From contig CBDDII010000003.1 in NCBI GenBank assembly GCA_965228905.1, forward strand, positions 2,294,001-2,358,000: 64,000 nt of DNA, written 5' to 3'. The position numbers and the translations under genes were made by a program. Shown piece after piece: positions 1 through 7,653 of the stretch (position 1 is the first letter of the stretch; the number at the start of each line of letters is the position of its first letter). The notes beneath the pieces were generated by a model. That model had not been told where the DNA came from. It made no database searches and saw nothing but the letters and a program-made list of their open reading frames with translations. The DNA comes from CALKXV01 sp965228905 (GTDB taxonomy: Bacteria > Pseudomonadota > Alphaproteobacteria > Rhodobacterales > Rhodobacteraceae).

Positions 1-627
1 AAATTCGCCGAGGTGGTGATCGTGCTGCTGGACGCCGCCATTCCCTTTGAACAGCAGGACCTGCGCATCGCCGATCTGGCCGAACGGGAAGGCCGCGCCG
101 TGGTCGTGGCGGTCAACAAGTGGGATATCGAGGACGCCAAGCAGGAAAAGCTGCGCGATCTGAAGGAAAGCTTTGAACGCCTGTTGCCCCAGCTTCGCGG
201 CGCGCCACTGGTCACCGTCTCGGCCAGGACCGGACGCGGCATGGACCGGCTGCGCGAAGCGGTGGAACGGGCCTATACCACCTGGAACCGCCGCGTCGGC
301 ACCGCCGCCCTCAATCGCTGGCTGTCAGCAATGGTCGAAGCCCACCCGCCGCCGGCACCGGGCGGTCGACGGATCAAGCTCAGATATGCGACACAGGCCA
401 AGACGCGCCCCCCCGGTTTCGTGGTGATGTGTTCCTACCCGGACAAGCTGTCGGACAGCTACAAGCGCTATCTCATCAACGGGTTACGCCAGGATTTCGA
501 CATGCCGGGCACACCGATCCGGCTGACATTTCGCGGGCAGGGGGACAAGAACCCCTATCGGAACAAGAAGAAATCGACGCCCTCGCGCCTCAGAAAACAC
601 CTTGGAAAACCTTCGCTGAAGGAGTGA
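1..627 (+). CDS. der: Ribosome-assembly GTPase Der (EngA), C-terminal part
   Basis: The last 208 residues of Der, the double-GTPase that helps mature the 50S ribosomal subunit; the 5' part lies outside the window and the frame is open from base 1. The fragment starts inside the second G domain: the guanine-specificity motif NKWD is at 115-126 and a G5-like SARTG follows near 217-231. After that comes the KH-like C-terminal domain with the conserved PGFVVMCSYPDKL stretch and the basic tail NPYRNKKK. The stop is 3 bases before the next ATG, so the LRR gene is probably co-transcribed. Identification is firm; only the truncation limits it. Confidence 0.96.
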   Translation, partial: KFAEVVIVLLDAAIPFEQQDLRIADLAEREGRAVVVAVNKWDIEDAKQEKLRDLKESFERLLPQLRGAPLVTVSARTGRGMDRLREAVERAYTTWNRRVGTAALNRWLSAMVEAHPPPAPGGRRIKLRYATQAKTRPPGFVVMCSYPDKLSDSYKRYLINGLRQDFDMPGTPIRLTFRGQGDKNPYRNKKKSTPSRLRKHLGKPSLKE

Positions 628-630
628 GCG

Positions 631-1302
631 ATGCGCCCCTTTCTGTTCGGTGTCTTCGTCTTCCTCGCCATCGTCGGCGGCGGCATCCTCTGGACGGCAC
701 GTCCGGGCAGCGATGCGGCTTATGAGGCGGCAAAGGCACGGATCGCGGCGGCGGTGGAAGAAGATCTGCGAGTCATCCGCTTTGCCGATCTGGGCGGCCT
801 TGGGGAACTGCCGCCGGAACTGGGCGAGATGGAAAATGTCATCCAGCTAGACCTGCGCGGCACGGCGGTTTCCGACATCTCGGTGCTGTCGAACCTGACA
901 TCCCTGCGCATCCTGAACCTGCGCGGCACATTGGTCGAAGATCTCTCGCCGCTCGCGGGCCTCGATCGATTGGACATCCTCGACGTTGCGGGCACATGGG
1001 TGCATGACCTCCAGCCCCTGACGGAGCTTCCCAGCCTCAGACGGCTTGATATCGGCGGCACCTGGACCGCTTCGCTCGCGCCGCTTCTGGACGTTCCCGC
1101 GCTGGACTGGATCAACCTTCACAACGCCTTCACCAGCGACGGTTCGGCAGACAATCTTGCCGCCCTTTCCAAGCGCGGCGTGACGGTGAACGGCGGGCGT
1201 GCGATGGTCGAGAATTACCGGCCCGGTGTCCTCTACAGGATTCGCCTGCAATTCGACCGCCTGTCGCGCCGCGTTAGCCTTGGCTTCGCCCACGGCGGCT
1301 GA
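631..1302 (+). CDS. Membrane-anchored leucine-rich-repeat protein
   Basis: 223 residues. Residues 3-21 form one hydrophobic segment (signal anchor), and residues about 69-163 hold four leucine-rich repeats of the bacterial type (LDLRGTAV, LNLRGTLV, LDVAGTWV, LDIGGTWT at 22-23 residue steps). The repeat face would lie in the periplasm if the anchor is N-in. The ORF begins 3 bases after the der stop, with a good Shine-Dalgarno (GAAGGAG, 618-624) inside the end of der, so translation is probably coupled. LRRs are protein-binding scaffolds; there is no catalytic domain and no partner is evident. Function unknown; the gene itself is well supported by start signal, spacing and repeat structure. Confidence 0.8.
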   Translation: MRPFLFGVFVFLAIVGGGILWTARPGSDAAYEAAKARIAAAVEEDLRVIRFADLGGLGELPPELGEMENVIQLDLRGTAVSDISVLSNLTSLRILNLRGTLVEDLSPLAGLDRLDILDVAGTWVHDLQPLTELPSLRRLDIGGTWTASLAPLLDVPALDWINLHNAFTSDGSADNLAALSKRGVTVNGGRAMVENYRPGVLYRIRLQFDRLSRRVSLGFAHGG

Positions 1303-1545
1303 ACTCGGCCAAACCCCGCGAAACACAGCCAATTTTCACGGCGGCAAATGGCCGAGCAAATCCGGCCACCGGGAACCGGCGCTTTTTCGCGGAACGAACC
1401 CGTCCCCGATCAGCGGGAGATGGCGCATGATTTGCCGCCCGGCTTGAAGCCGTTGTTGCCGCCCCGAAGCGCCCCTACATCCATTCTCGAAGCTTCGGAA
1501 CAAGGCCAGGGCCCGGCCTTCTCTCACGTAAAGGAGACGAACAAC

Positions 1546-1782
1546 ATGAAACGCACCAACATCATCTTCGCAGCCCTGATGGGGCTTGGCGCAACCGCTG
1601 TCACCGCCGCTGAAATCGCGGACACGAACGGCGATGGCGTCTATTCGATGGACGAAGTGAAAGTCGCTTATCCCGAATTGACCGAAGAGGTTTTCGGCAC
1701 GCTGGACGCCAATGGCGACGGCGCACTGGACGCTGAAGAAGTTGCCGCAGGCGAAGCCTCCGGCATGCTGACTGCGGGCTGA
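1546..1782 (+). CDS. Small secreted EF-hand calcium-binding protein
   Basis: 78 residues. The N-terminus MKRTNIIFAALMGLGATAVTAA is a typical Sec signal peptide. The mature part holds two EF-hand loops, DTNGDGVYSMDE (residues 26-37) and DANGDGALDAEE (54-65), both with Asp/Asn/Glu at the Ca2+-coordinating positions. The frame is open for 66 codons upstream, but ATG 1546 has AAGGAG 9 bases ahead and opens directly into the signal peptide, so the longer form is rejected. Two hairpin terminators follow. Likely a periplasmic calcium-binding protein; its partner cannot be told from the sequence. Confidence 0.82.
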   Translation: MKRTNIIFAALMGLGATAVTAAEIADTNGDGVYSMDEVKVAYPELTEEVFGTLDANGDGALDAEEVAAGEASGMLTAG

Positions 1783-1795
1783 CCCCCCTCCCGCA

Positions 1796-1839
1796 GGGGC
1801 CGTCCCCGCTGCCTTTCAGCAAGGGGGCGGCCCCATTTT
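1796..1839 (+). terminator. Intrinsic terminator of the EF-hand gene
   Basis: Twelve-base arms 1796-1807 and 1823-1834 pair throughout with one G-U; an inner GCTG/CAGC stem (1808-1811, 1817-1820) closes the loop. TTTT follows at 1836-1839. It lies 14 bases after the stop codon. Confidence 0.75.
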
Positions 1840-1888
1840 CCAGACGACACTTCTTCTGTCCGAATACTTCGGGGTGAGGCCGCAGGCC

Positions 1889-1910
1889 GAGGGGCAGAGC
1901 CCCTCTTTTT
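1889..1910 (+). terminator. Second intrinsic terminator in tandem
   Basis: A perfect 7-base stem (GAGGGGC 1889-1895 with GCCCCTC 1899-1905) with five T immediately after (1906-1910). It ends 3 bases before the stop of the convergent serS gene. On the serS strand the same hairpin lacks a T tract. Confidence 0.7.
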
Positions 1911-1913
1911 GCT

Positions 1914-3203
1914 TCAGACCAGTTCGCCCTCGGGCGAGATGCCGGTCTTTCCGCCCAGCCAGGGATGCAGCCCTTCGGGCAGCGCAACACCGCCATCCTC
2001 GGTCTGACCGTTTTCCAGCACCGCGATCAGAGCCCGGCCCACGGCAAGGCCGGAACCGTTCAGCGTATGAACGAACTGCGGTTTGCCTTCGCCGTCGCGG
2101 AACCGCGCATTCATCCGCCGCGCCTGGAAGTCGCCGCAGGTCGAAACCGACGAGATCTCGCGATAGGTGTTCTGCCCCGGCAACCAGACCTCGATGTCAT
2201 AGGTGCGGCGGGCACCGAACCCCAGATCGCCGGTGCAAAGCGACACGGTGCGGTAAGCCAGACCAAGGCGTTCCAGTATCCCCTCGGCGCATTTCAGCAT
2301 CCGTTGCTGTTCCTCTTCCGAGGCGTCGGGATGAACAATCGACACCATCTCGACCTTTTCGAACTGGTGCTGGCGCAACATCCCGGCGGTGTCCTTGCCC
2401 GCAGACCCGGCTTCCGAGCGGAAACACTGGGTATGGGCGCACATGCGGATCGGCAGGGCATCTGGATCAAGGATGCTTTCGCGCACGGTGTTGGTCAGCG
2501 TGACCTCCGATGTCGGGATCAGCCACATGCCCTCGCGGGTCTGATAGCTGTCTTCGGCGAATTTCGGCAGCTGGTTCGTGCCATACATCGCCTCGTCGCG
2601 CACCAGCACCGGGGTGATCGTCTCGCGCAGCCCGTTTTCGCCGGTGTGGACGTCCAGCATCATTTGCGCCAGCGCCCTGTGAACCCGCGCGACCGCGCCC
2701 GAGAGCAGCACGAACCGGCTGCCGGAGAGTTTCGCGGCGGTTTCAAAATCCATGCCCGATTTGACGCCCGCGATGTCGAAATGTTCGACCGGCGTGAAAT
2801 CGAAGCTCGGGGTCTCGCCTTCGCGGTGGATTTCCACGTTGTCGTCCTCGTCGGCCCCGTCCGGTACGTCATCGTAAGGTGCGTTCGGCAGACCGAGCAG
2901 CAGATCGCGAAGCCGCACGTCCTCGGCCTTGGCCTCGTCTTCAAGCCGCGCGATCTCGGCCTTCTTGTCAGCGACCAGCGCCCGCAGGCGTTCGAACTCG
3001 GCCTCGTCGCCGCGCCCCTTGGCGGCACCCACCTCTTTCGAAGCCGCGTTGCGCTCGGCCTGCGCGGCCTCGGCGGCGGTGATCTTGGCCCGGCGTGCCT
3101 CGTCGATGGCAAGAACCTCGGACGACACGCCCGACAACCCCCGCCGCGCCATCTGGGCGTCAAAGCCTTCGGGGTTCTCGCGAATGGCGCGAATGTCGTG
3201 CAT
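1914..3203 (-). CDS. serS: Serine--tRNA ligase
   Basis: 429 residues, full length for class II SerRS, which charges tRNA-Ser with serine in the cytoplasm. The N-terminal region (about residues 1-110) is a long charged coiled-coil arm that binds the tRNA. The catalytic core shows motif 2 (CFRSEAGSAGKDT) and motif 3 (LNGSGLAVGRALIAVLEN). The ATG at 3203 is chosen because MHDIRAIRENPEGFD is the classical SerS start and a GGAGAGG box lies just upstream; the frame runs open another 54 codons without family similarity. Divergent from ppx, with a 143-base shared promoter region. Confidence 0.97.
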   Translation of the reverse strand: MHDIRAIRENPEGFDAQMARRGLSGVSSEVLAIDEARRAKITAAEAAQAERNAASKEVGAAKGRGDEAEFERLRALVADKKAEIARLEDEAKAEDVRLRDLLLGLPNAPYDDVPDGADEDDNVEIHREGETPSFDFTPVEHFDIAGVKSGMDFETAAKLSGSRFVLLSGAVARVHRALAQMMLDVHTGENGLRETITPVLVRDEAMYGTNQLPKFAEDSYQTREGMWLIPTSEVTLTNTVRESILDPDALPIRMCAHTQCFRSEAGSAGKDTAGMLRQHQFEKVEMVSIVHPDASEEEQQRMLKCAEGILERLGLAYRTVSLCTGDLGFGARRTYDIEVWLPGQNTYREISSVSTCGDFQARRMNARFRDGEGKPQFVHTLNGSGLAVGRALIAVLENGQTEDGGVALPEGLHPWLGGKTGISPEGELV

Positions 3204-3346
3204 CGGTCCTCTCCTTCGTTTGACGATGGTCCGCGCTCTATTGCGCATTTTCGCGCGGTTGGGAAGACGCGCGGGCACGAAGACGACACTTGCGTGACGC
3301 GCCGTCCTTCCCCTAGGGTAAAGGTAACCAGAGACCGGAGGGCGGC

Positions 3347-4462
3347 ATGGCCCCCAAGAGACCACCCGGCGCTGGCCCTCTCCCGCTTAAGGTCGAAGAG
3401 GGCGGCCCCGGACCAGCAGATCCGGCCGAGCTTTATGCCGCGCTGGACCTTGGCACCAACTCGTGCCGGATGCTGATTGCCCAGCCAAAGGGCAACCAGT
3501 TTCACGTGGTCGACAGTTTTTCCAAATCCGTGCAACTGGGCCAGGGGCTTGAGGCCTCGGGCCGGTTGAGCCGGGCGGCCATGCGAAGGACGGCGGCGGC
3601 GCTGAAGATCTGCCGCGCCAAGATCGACAAGCACGACGTCAAAAGGATGCGCCTTGTCGCCACCGAAGCTTGTCGGCGGGCCGAGAACGGGCCGGCGTTC
3701 CTGCGCAATGTCACGCGCGAAACCGGGCTGAAGCTGGAGATCATCAAGCCCGAGGAAGAGGCGCGGCTGGCGGTGATTTCCTGTTCGCCGCTTGTTTCGC
3801 CGCGCACCGAGCAGCTTCTGGTCGTCGACATCGGGGGCGGGTCGACCGAGCTTGTCTGGATCGACCTTGCCCGTGTGCCGAAGATCGAACGCCCGCGTGC
3901 GCTGATGCGCCTGAACACCGGGTTCAAGCCCGATCCCGCTTCGCCGTTCCCGGCCGCCCATGTGGTGGACTGGATCTCGGTCCCGCTTGGCGTCGCGACA
4001 CTCCGCGACCAGTTCAACGACGTGGAAAACGACGCGGCCCGCTTTGCGCTGATGAGTTGGTATTTCGAGGAAAACCTTGCCGAGTTCTCGCCATACGAAT
4101 CCGAACAGACCCGCGAAGGGTTCCAGATCATCGGCACCTCCGGCACGGTGACCACGGTGGCCGCCAGCCATCTGGGCATAAGGCGTTATGACCGGTCCAA
4201 GGTGGATGGCTTGCGCATGACCTCGGACCAGATCGACAAGGTGATCCGCGATTACCTTGACATGGGCCCCGAAGGCCGCCGCGCCGATCCGCGCATCGGC
4301 AAGGACCGTCATGCGCTGATCATGTCGGGGGCGGCGATCCTGCAAGCCCTCTTGCGCGTCTGGCCAACCGACCGTCTGAGCGTCGCAGACCGGGGCCTGC
4401 GCGAGGGGCTGCTTTATGCCCAGATGTCCGCCGACGGCGTGCTGGAAGACGGGATTTACTGA
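3347..4462 (+). CDS. Ppx/GppA family exopolyphosphatase / pppGpp phosphatase
   Basis: 371 residues of the ASKHA-fold Ppx/GppA family, which hydrolyses inorganic polyphosphate or pppGpp. Seen: the phosphate-1 loop ALDLGTNSCRML near residue 31, the phosphate-2 motif VVDIGGGSTELVW near 160, and the Gly-rich IIGTSGTVTT near 262. The first 28 residues are a proline-rich extension without family similarity. Start ATG has GGAGG 5 bases upstream. It is the short form (no C-terminal HD domain of enteric Ppx). Sequence alone does not decide between polyphosphate and pppGpp as the main substrate. Confidence 0.88.
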   Translation: MAPKRPPGAGPLPLKVEEGGPGPADPAELYAALDLGTNSCRMLIAQPKGNQFHVVDSFSKSVQLGQGLEASGRLSRAAMRRTAAALKICRAKIDKHDVKRMRLVATEACRRAENGPAFLRNVTRETGLKLEIIKPEEEARLAVISCSPLVSPRTEQLLVVDIGGGSTELVWIDLARVPKIERPRALMRLNTGFKPDPASPFPAAHVVDWISVPLGVATLRDQFNDVENDAARFALMSWYFEENLAEFSPYESEQTREGFQIIGTSGTVTTVAASHLGIRRYDRSKVDGLRMTSDQIDKVIRDYLDMGPEGRRADPRIGKDRHALIMSGAAILQALLRVWPTDRLSVADRGLREGLLYAQMSADGVLEDGIY

Positions 4463-4472
4463 TCCTGTCCTG

Positions 4473-4496
4473 ACCGCCCCAAGCGGACGGTGTTTT
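4473..4496 (+). terminator. Probable terminator after ppx
   Basis: ACCGCC pairs with GG(A)CGGT across a CCAAGC loop, with one bulged A; TTTT follows at 4493-4496. It begins 10 bases after the ppx stop. Confidence 0.5.
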
Positions 4497-4658
4497 GGAA
4501 ACACTCAACCCCCAAGCATTCCGATTGTGCGCAAAGCCGCACCAATATCTCCTGCAAGCCATTGAAAATTTGAAGAAAATTTGTCGAAAATACGGCGGAA
4601 ATCTGGCCCTCTTGGTACAATCTTAATGCGTAAATGGTGTGCTGGGAGGGTGACTGGC

Positions 4659-6377
4659 ATGGTTGTAAATTTATTCGTGGAATCAGGGGCTTCTGCCTAT
4701 GCCGATTCTACCGAAACGCTTTCGGACGCGATGTTCGGGGCGCGCTACATCAGTTACAACGGAATCAATCGTTTCCTGGGCCAGGTCGAAGACATTGATC
4801 TGGGCATGATTGTCTGGCCTGGGGGAACACTGGCCGAAACGCGGCCCGACCGCTATGGGTTCGACTTCGACGGATTGCAGAATCCGGCCAACAACAAGCC
4901 CGATCTGGCCGAGATGATGGAGATTGCCATCGACAAGGGGGCGGAGCTTTCCGTCATCCTGCCAACGGTGCGTTACGGCGATGATCTGGCCGGATTGCAG
5001 GCCGATCTGTCAGGATTTCTGGAGGATCTTCTTGCCGGTGACTATGGCCCGCTGCCTGACCGGCTGATCTTTGAAATCGGCAGCGAATATTACGCCCACC
5101 CGTGGGAAGGATCCGGCTCGGCGGCCTCGCAATACGGGGCGGTCGCCGACCTGATGATCGGTGAAATCGCGATGGCGCTGGCCGATCCCGCGACCAACCT
5201 CATCGGTGCCGACATCACCGTGGCGGTGCAATCGGGCAAGACTCTGGCCGAGGATGCCGAGATCCGCGATGAGCTTTCGCCGCTCGCCTTCGAAAACGTC
5301 GACATGCTGATCCACCACCGCTTTGCCTATCAGCCGCAGGGGATCGACGACCGGATTGCCGAATACCAGGAGGTGTTGGACGCCTGGGAGGCCGAGACGG
5401 GTGAAGAACCGAACCTGTTTGTATCGGCCTGGAACACGGTCGCCCTGACGCGCAACGGCGTGCTGGACGATTATATCGAGTACAAGGCGACCCAGGGCGA
5501 GGTGATCGACCCCGGCGATGTCGACCTTGCCGGGCGCACCACGACCGAGTTCGAGAATTTCTGGCAGGACGCGCTGGACGACGCGGCTTATGGCCAGGAA
5601 CACGCGGCCTATATCCTTGAAAGTTTTGCCAGCTATGCCGAGGCGGGCGCAGACGCGGCATCCTTTTTTGGCATCGACCTGACGCACCCGGCCCGTGCCT
5701 CATGGCGCGAGGGCGGGGAGGATCACAATTTCGTCGGCGCCGACATGCTGGACATGATCTATGAAAGCGTCGGCGGCACCCATGTTCTGGCCTCTGACGG
5801 CGATTATGACACGGGTGCACCCGCGACAACTTACGGCTTTGAAAACGACGACAAGCTGGTCCTTTTCATCGCCGCCGGAGAGGCCGCACCGGGCGAAATT
5901 GCGCTGTCGTTGGATGGAATGGGCACGACCTATACCCAGGTCTGGGCCGAGGCTCTGACCTCGGAGGTGCCCCAGGACTGGATGAACATCTTCGATGTGC
6001 CCGACAATGCCGCCGTCGACGAAACCAACGAGGGCGAGACCTATGCCTATGGCTTGCGCGAAGCCGTCGCGCCGGAACTGGCCGACGGTGCGCTGACCTT
6101 CACTCTGGACACCCCGCACGAGGTGATCCGCCTGTCCTTTGCCAAAACCGCTGCCGGGGCGCATGAGATCGCGGGCTGGTCCGAAGGCTCTGCCACCGAT
6201 CTGTCGGGGCTGGAGACGCCGCCCATTCTGCCCGGCAGCGATCCCTTGAAGGATGGAATGCTCCACCATGACGAGGATGAGGATGATCTGACCGCCGAAG
6301 AACTCGCCATGCTGGCCGAGGCTGTCGGGGCAGGGGGCGGGATGAGCCTGATCCTCGCGCTTTTGTTCTTCCTCTGA
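4659..6377 (+). CDS. Glycoside-hydrolase-like (TIM-barrel) protein with hydrophobic C-terminal tail
   Basis: 572 residues from ATG 4659, chosen for GGGAGGG 8 bases upstream; an in-frame ATG at 4581 lacks such a site. There is no Sec signal peptide. Residues about 10-370 look like a (beta/alpha)8 glycosidase barrel of the GH39/GH51 kind: VWPGGTLAE, then LIFEIGSEYY with Glu139 and Glu143 at the place where these enzymes carry the acid/base on strand 4, then a Trp-rich strand-6 region (FVSAWNTVAL). Residues about 390-520 resemble the small beta-sandwich that follows such barrels. The end is very acidic (HHDEDEDDLTAEE), then Gly-rich, then the extreme C-terminus GGGMSLILALLFFL. Absence of a signal peptide plus a hydrophobic C-terminus would suit type I secretion; that is inference. 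Substrate unknown. Confidence 0.6.
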   Translation: MVVNLFVESGASAYADSTETLSDAMFGARYISYNGINRFLGQVEDIDLGMIVWPGGTLAETRPDRYGFDFDGLQNPANNKPDLAEMMEIAIDKGAELSVILPTVRYGDDLAGLQADLSGFLEDLLAGDYGPLPDRLIFEIGSEYYAHPWEGSGSAASQYGAVADLMIGEIAMALADPATNLIGADITVAVQSGKTLAEDAEIRDELSPLAFENVDMLIHHRFAYQPQGIDDRIAEYQEVLDAWEAETGEEPNLFVSAWNTVALTRNGVLDDYIEYKATQGEVIDPGDVDLAGRTTTEFENFWQDALDDAAYGQEHAAYILESFASYAEAGADAASFFGIDLTHPARASWREGGEDHNFVGADMLDMIYESVGGTHVLASDGDYDTGAPATTYGFENDDKLVLFIAAGEAAPGEIALSLDGMGTTYTQVWAEALTSEVPQDWMNIFDVPDNAAVDETNEGETYAYGLREAVAPELADGALTFTLDTPHEVIRLSFAKTAAGAHEIAGWSEGSATDLSGLETPPILPGSDPLKDGMLHHDEDEDDLTAEELAMLAEAVGAGGGMSLILALLFFL

Positions 6378-6388
6378 CGCTCAAAAGA

Positions 6389-6415
6389 AAAGGGCCGGCG
6401 CATGGCCGACCCTTT
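6389..6415. terminator. Bidirectional terminator between convergent genes
   Basis: AAAGGG-C-CGGC / GCCG-A-CCCTTT hairpin with a GCATG loop lies between the ends of the glycosidase-like gene and the Bax-inhibitor gene. On the minus strand it is followed by a T-rich run (TTTTCTTTTG), so it mainly suits the minus-strand gene. Confidence 0.6.
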
Positions 6416-6435
6416 CGTGATCTCTGTGGTGCGCG

Positions 6436-7176
6436 TTATTCGCGGCTGCCCATGAACTGCAGAAGGAACATGAACAGGTTGATGAAATCGAGGTAGAGGT
6501 TCAACGCCCCCATGATTGCCGATTTCGCCAGCCATTCCTGATCCATCGCGTGTGCGTGGGCCAGATAGTCGGTCTTGATCTTCTGCGTGTCATAGGCGGT
6601 GAGGCCTGCAAAGATCAGCACGCCGATCACCGAGATTGCGAAGGCCATCGCGCCCGATTGCAGGAACAGGTTGATCACCATGGCGATGATCAGGCCGATC
6701 AGACCCATCAGCAGGAACGAACCCATGCCGGAAAGGTCACGTTTCGTGGTATAGCCCCAAAGGCTGAGGCCCGCGAAACCGGCGGATGTCGCCACGAAGG
6801 TCTGTGCGATCGAGATGCCGGTAAATGCCGCGAAGATCCAGGCGATCGACAGGCCCATGGCGGCGGCGAAGACGTAAAAGAACGTCTGCGCACCCGCTGC
6901 CGACAGACGGTTGATCATGCCACCGAACAGGAAAATCATGCCAAGCGGCAGGAACATCGCGATCCAGCCCAGGATATTGGGTTGCAGGGTGATCGGATCA
7001 CGGAAGATCGACAACAGCGCGGGGCTGGAACCAACGGCCCATGCCACGCCAGCCGTCACCAACAGGCCAACGGACATGATGCCGTAGACCTTGTTCATGT
7101 GGGCGCGCAGGCCTTCGTGAATCTCGGCCGTCCGTGCACCCGTCGTTGTCGTGCGGATGGTATCAAACTCAGCCAT
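6436..7176 (-). CDS. Bax inhibitor-1 / YccA family membrane protein
   Basis: 246 residues with seven hydrophobic segments, the BI-1 (TMBIM) fold of the inner membrane. The N-terminal 28 residues are polar and cytoplasmic (MAEFDTIRTTTTGAR), then HMNKVYGIMSVGLLVTAGVAW starts the first span, as in alphaproteobacterial members. The conserved Asp pair region (AYDTQKIKTDY) between spans 6 and 7 is present. Family members act as pH-sensitive Ca2+ leak channels or as modulators of membrane proteolysis (YccA inhibits FtsH). The start has AGGAG 9 bases upstream. A long hairpin lies in its leader (7210-7250). Confidence 0.9.
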   Translation of the reverse strand: MAEFDTIRTTTTGARTAEIHEGLRAHMNKVYGIMSVGLLVTAGVAWAVGSSPALLSIFRDPITLQPNILGWIAMFLPLGMIFLFGGMINRLSAAGAQTFFYVFAAAMGLSIAWIFAAFTGISIAQTFVATSAGFAGLSLWGYTTKRDLSGMGSFLLMGLIGLIIAMVINLFLQSGAMAFAISVIGVLIFAGLTAYDTQKIKTDYLAHAHAMDQEWLAKSAIMGALNLYLDFINLFMFLLQFMGSRE

Positions 7177-7209
7177 TCAATGTAGCTCCTTACTGTCTTG
7201 GTTGCCGGG

Positions 7210-7250
7210 ACCCGGCCATTCCTTACCAAATATGGTGGAAACGGCCGGGT
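7210..7250. other. Long hairpin in the leader of the Bax-inhibitor gene
   Basis: Perfect 8-base outer arms (ACCCGGCC 7210-7217, GGCCGGGT 7243-7250) enclose a second, interrupted stem (TTCC..ACCA / TGGT..GGAA) and an AAATA-type loop. It lies between the end of the DUF1127 gene and the BI-1 start, both on the minus strand. There is no T tract on that strand, so it may be an RNA stabiliser or leader structure rather than a terminator. Confidence 0.4.
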
Positions 7251-7300
7251 TTTCAACTGTTATGACAGTGGAATCGTACAGAATAATGGCAGCGTGGTTG

Positions 7301-7531
7301 TTACCGCAGCCACTGGTTCGGCGCGTCCCATGCGGGGCGGCGCGCCTCTTTTTCCGCGTCCTGCCGGCTGAGGCCGAGGTCGCGCAATTGTGCGGTATCC
7401 ATCCGCGCCAGTTGACGGCGCTCGGTCCAGATGCGGTGCAGGTTGAAAAGAGTGTTCAACAACGACACCTTGCGGGCCGTTCTTTGCGCACCAATTGCGG
7501 GGGTGTAGCAGGCCTGGTTCGGGGTCGTCAT
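7301..7531 (-). CDS. DUF1127 (YjiS-like) small protein
   Basis: 76 residues. The C-terminal half carries the DUF1127 signature: an Arg-rich helix (LHRIWTERRQLARMD) followed by LRDLGLSRQDAEKEARRP. Such 50-90 residue Arg-rich proteins are abundant in alphaproteobacteria; some bind RNA and influence phosphate or carbon metabolism and sRNA turnover. The ATG at 7531 is preferred over upstream alternatives because GAAAGGAAAG lies just ahead. It is transcribed divergently from the LysR gene across a 122-base gap with a LysR-type palindrome, so it may be a target of that regulator. Confidence 0.8.
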   Translation of the reverse strand: MTTPNQACYTPAIGAQRTARKVSLLNTLFNLHRIWTERRQLARMDTAQLRDLGLSRQDAEKEARRPAWDAPNQWLR

Positions 7532-7571
7532 GATCTTTCCTTTCTCGATTCGTATGTTTGGCTGCGTTCTC

Positions 7572-7586
7572 ATCAATTCTGTTGAT
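7572..7586. promoter_or_regulatory. Candidate LysR-type operator (T-N11-A)
   Basis: ATCAATTCTGTTGAT is an inverted repeat (ATCAA/TTGAT, 5-base centre) fitting the T-N11-A core of LysR sites. It lies in the gap between the divergent DUF1127 and LysR genes, the usual place for autoregulation. Not tested. Confidence 0.45.
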
Positions 7587-7653
7587 GTATATGGCGGATT
7601 GCGTTAGATTTTAAAAACGAATATATTTGAAGCGATCCATCAGGAAGATTGAT

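Noticed and set aside
1348..1545. N-terminal extension of the EF-hand protein
   Set aside because: In frame, but it would bury a clear signal peptide and it lacks a ribosome site; ATG 1546 has one.
1965..3476. 503-codon open frame on the plus strand
   Set aside because: Antisense to serS; no start signal or family similarity. Typical mirror frame in G+C-rich DNA.
2660..4504. 614-codon open frame on the minus strand
   Set aside because: Crosses ppx and the serS promoter in a shadow frame; no ribosome site, low-complexity Arg/Pro/Ser.
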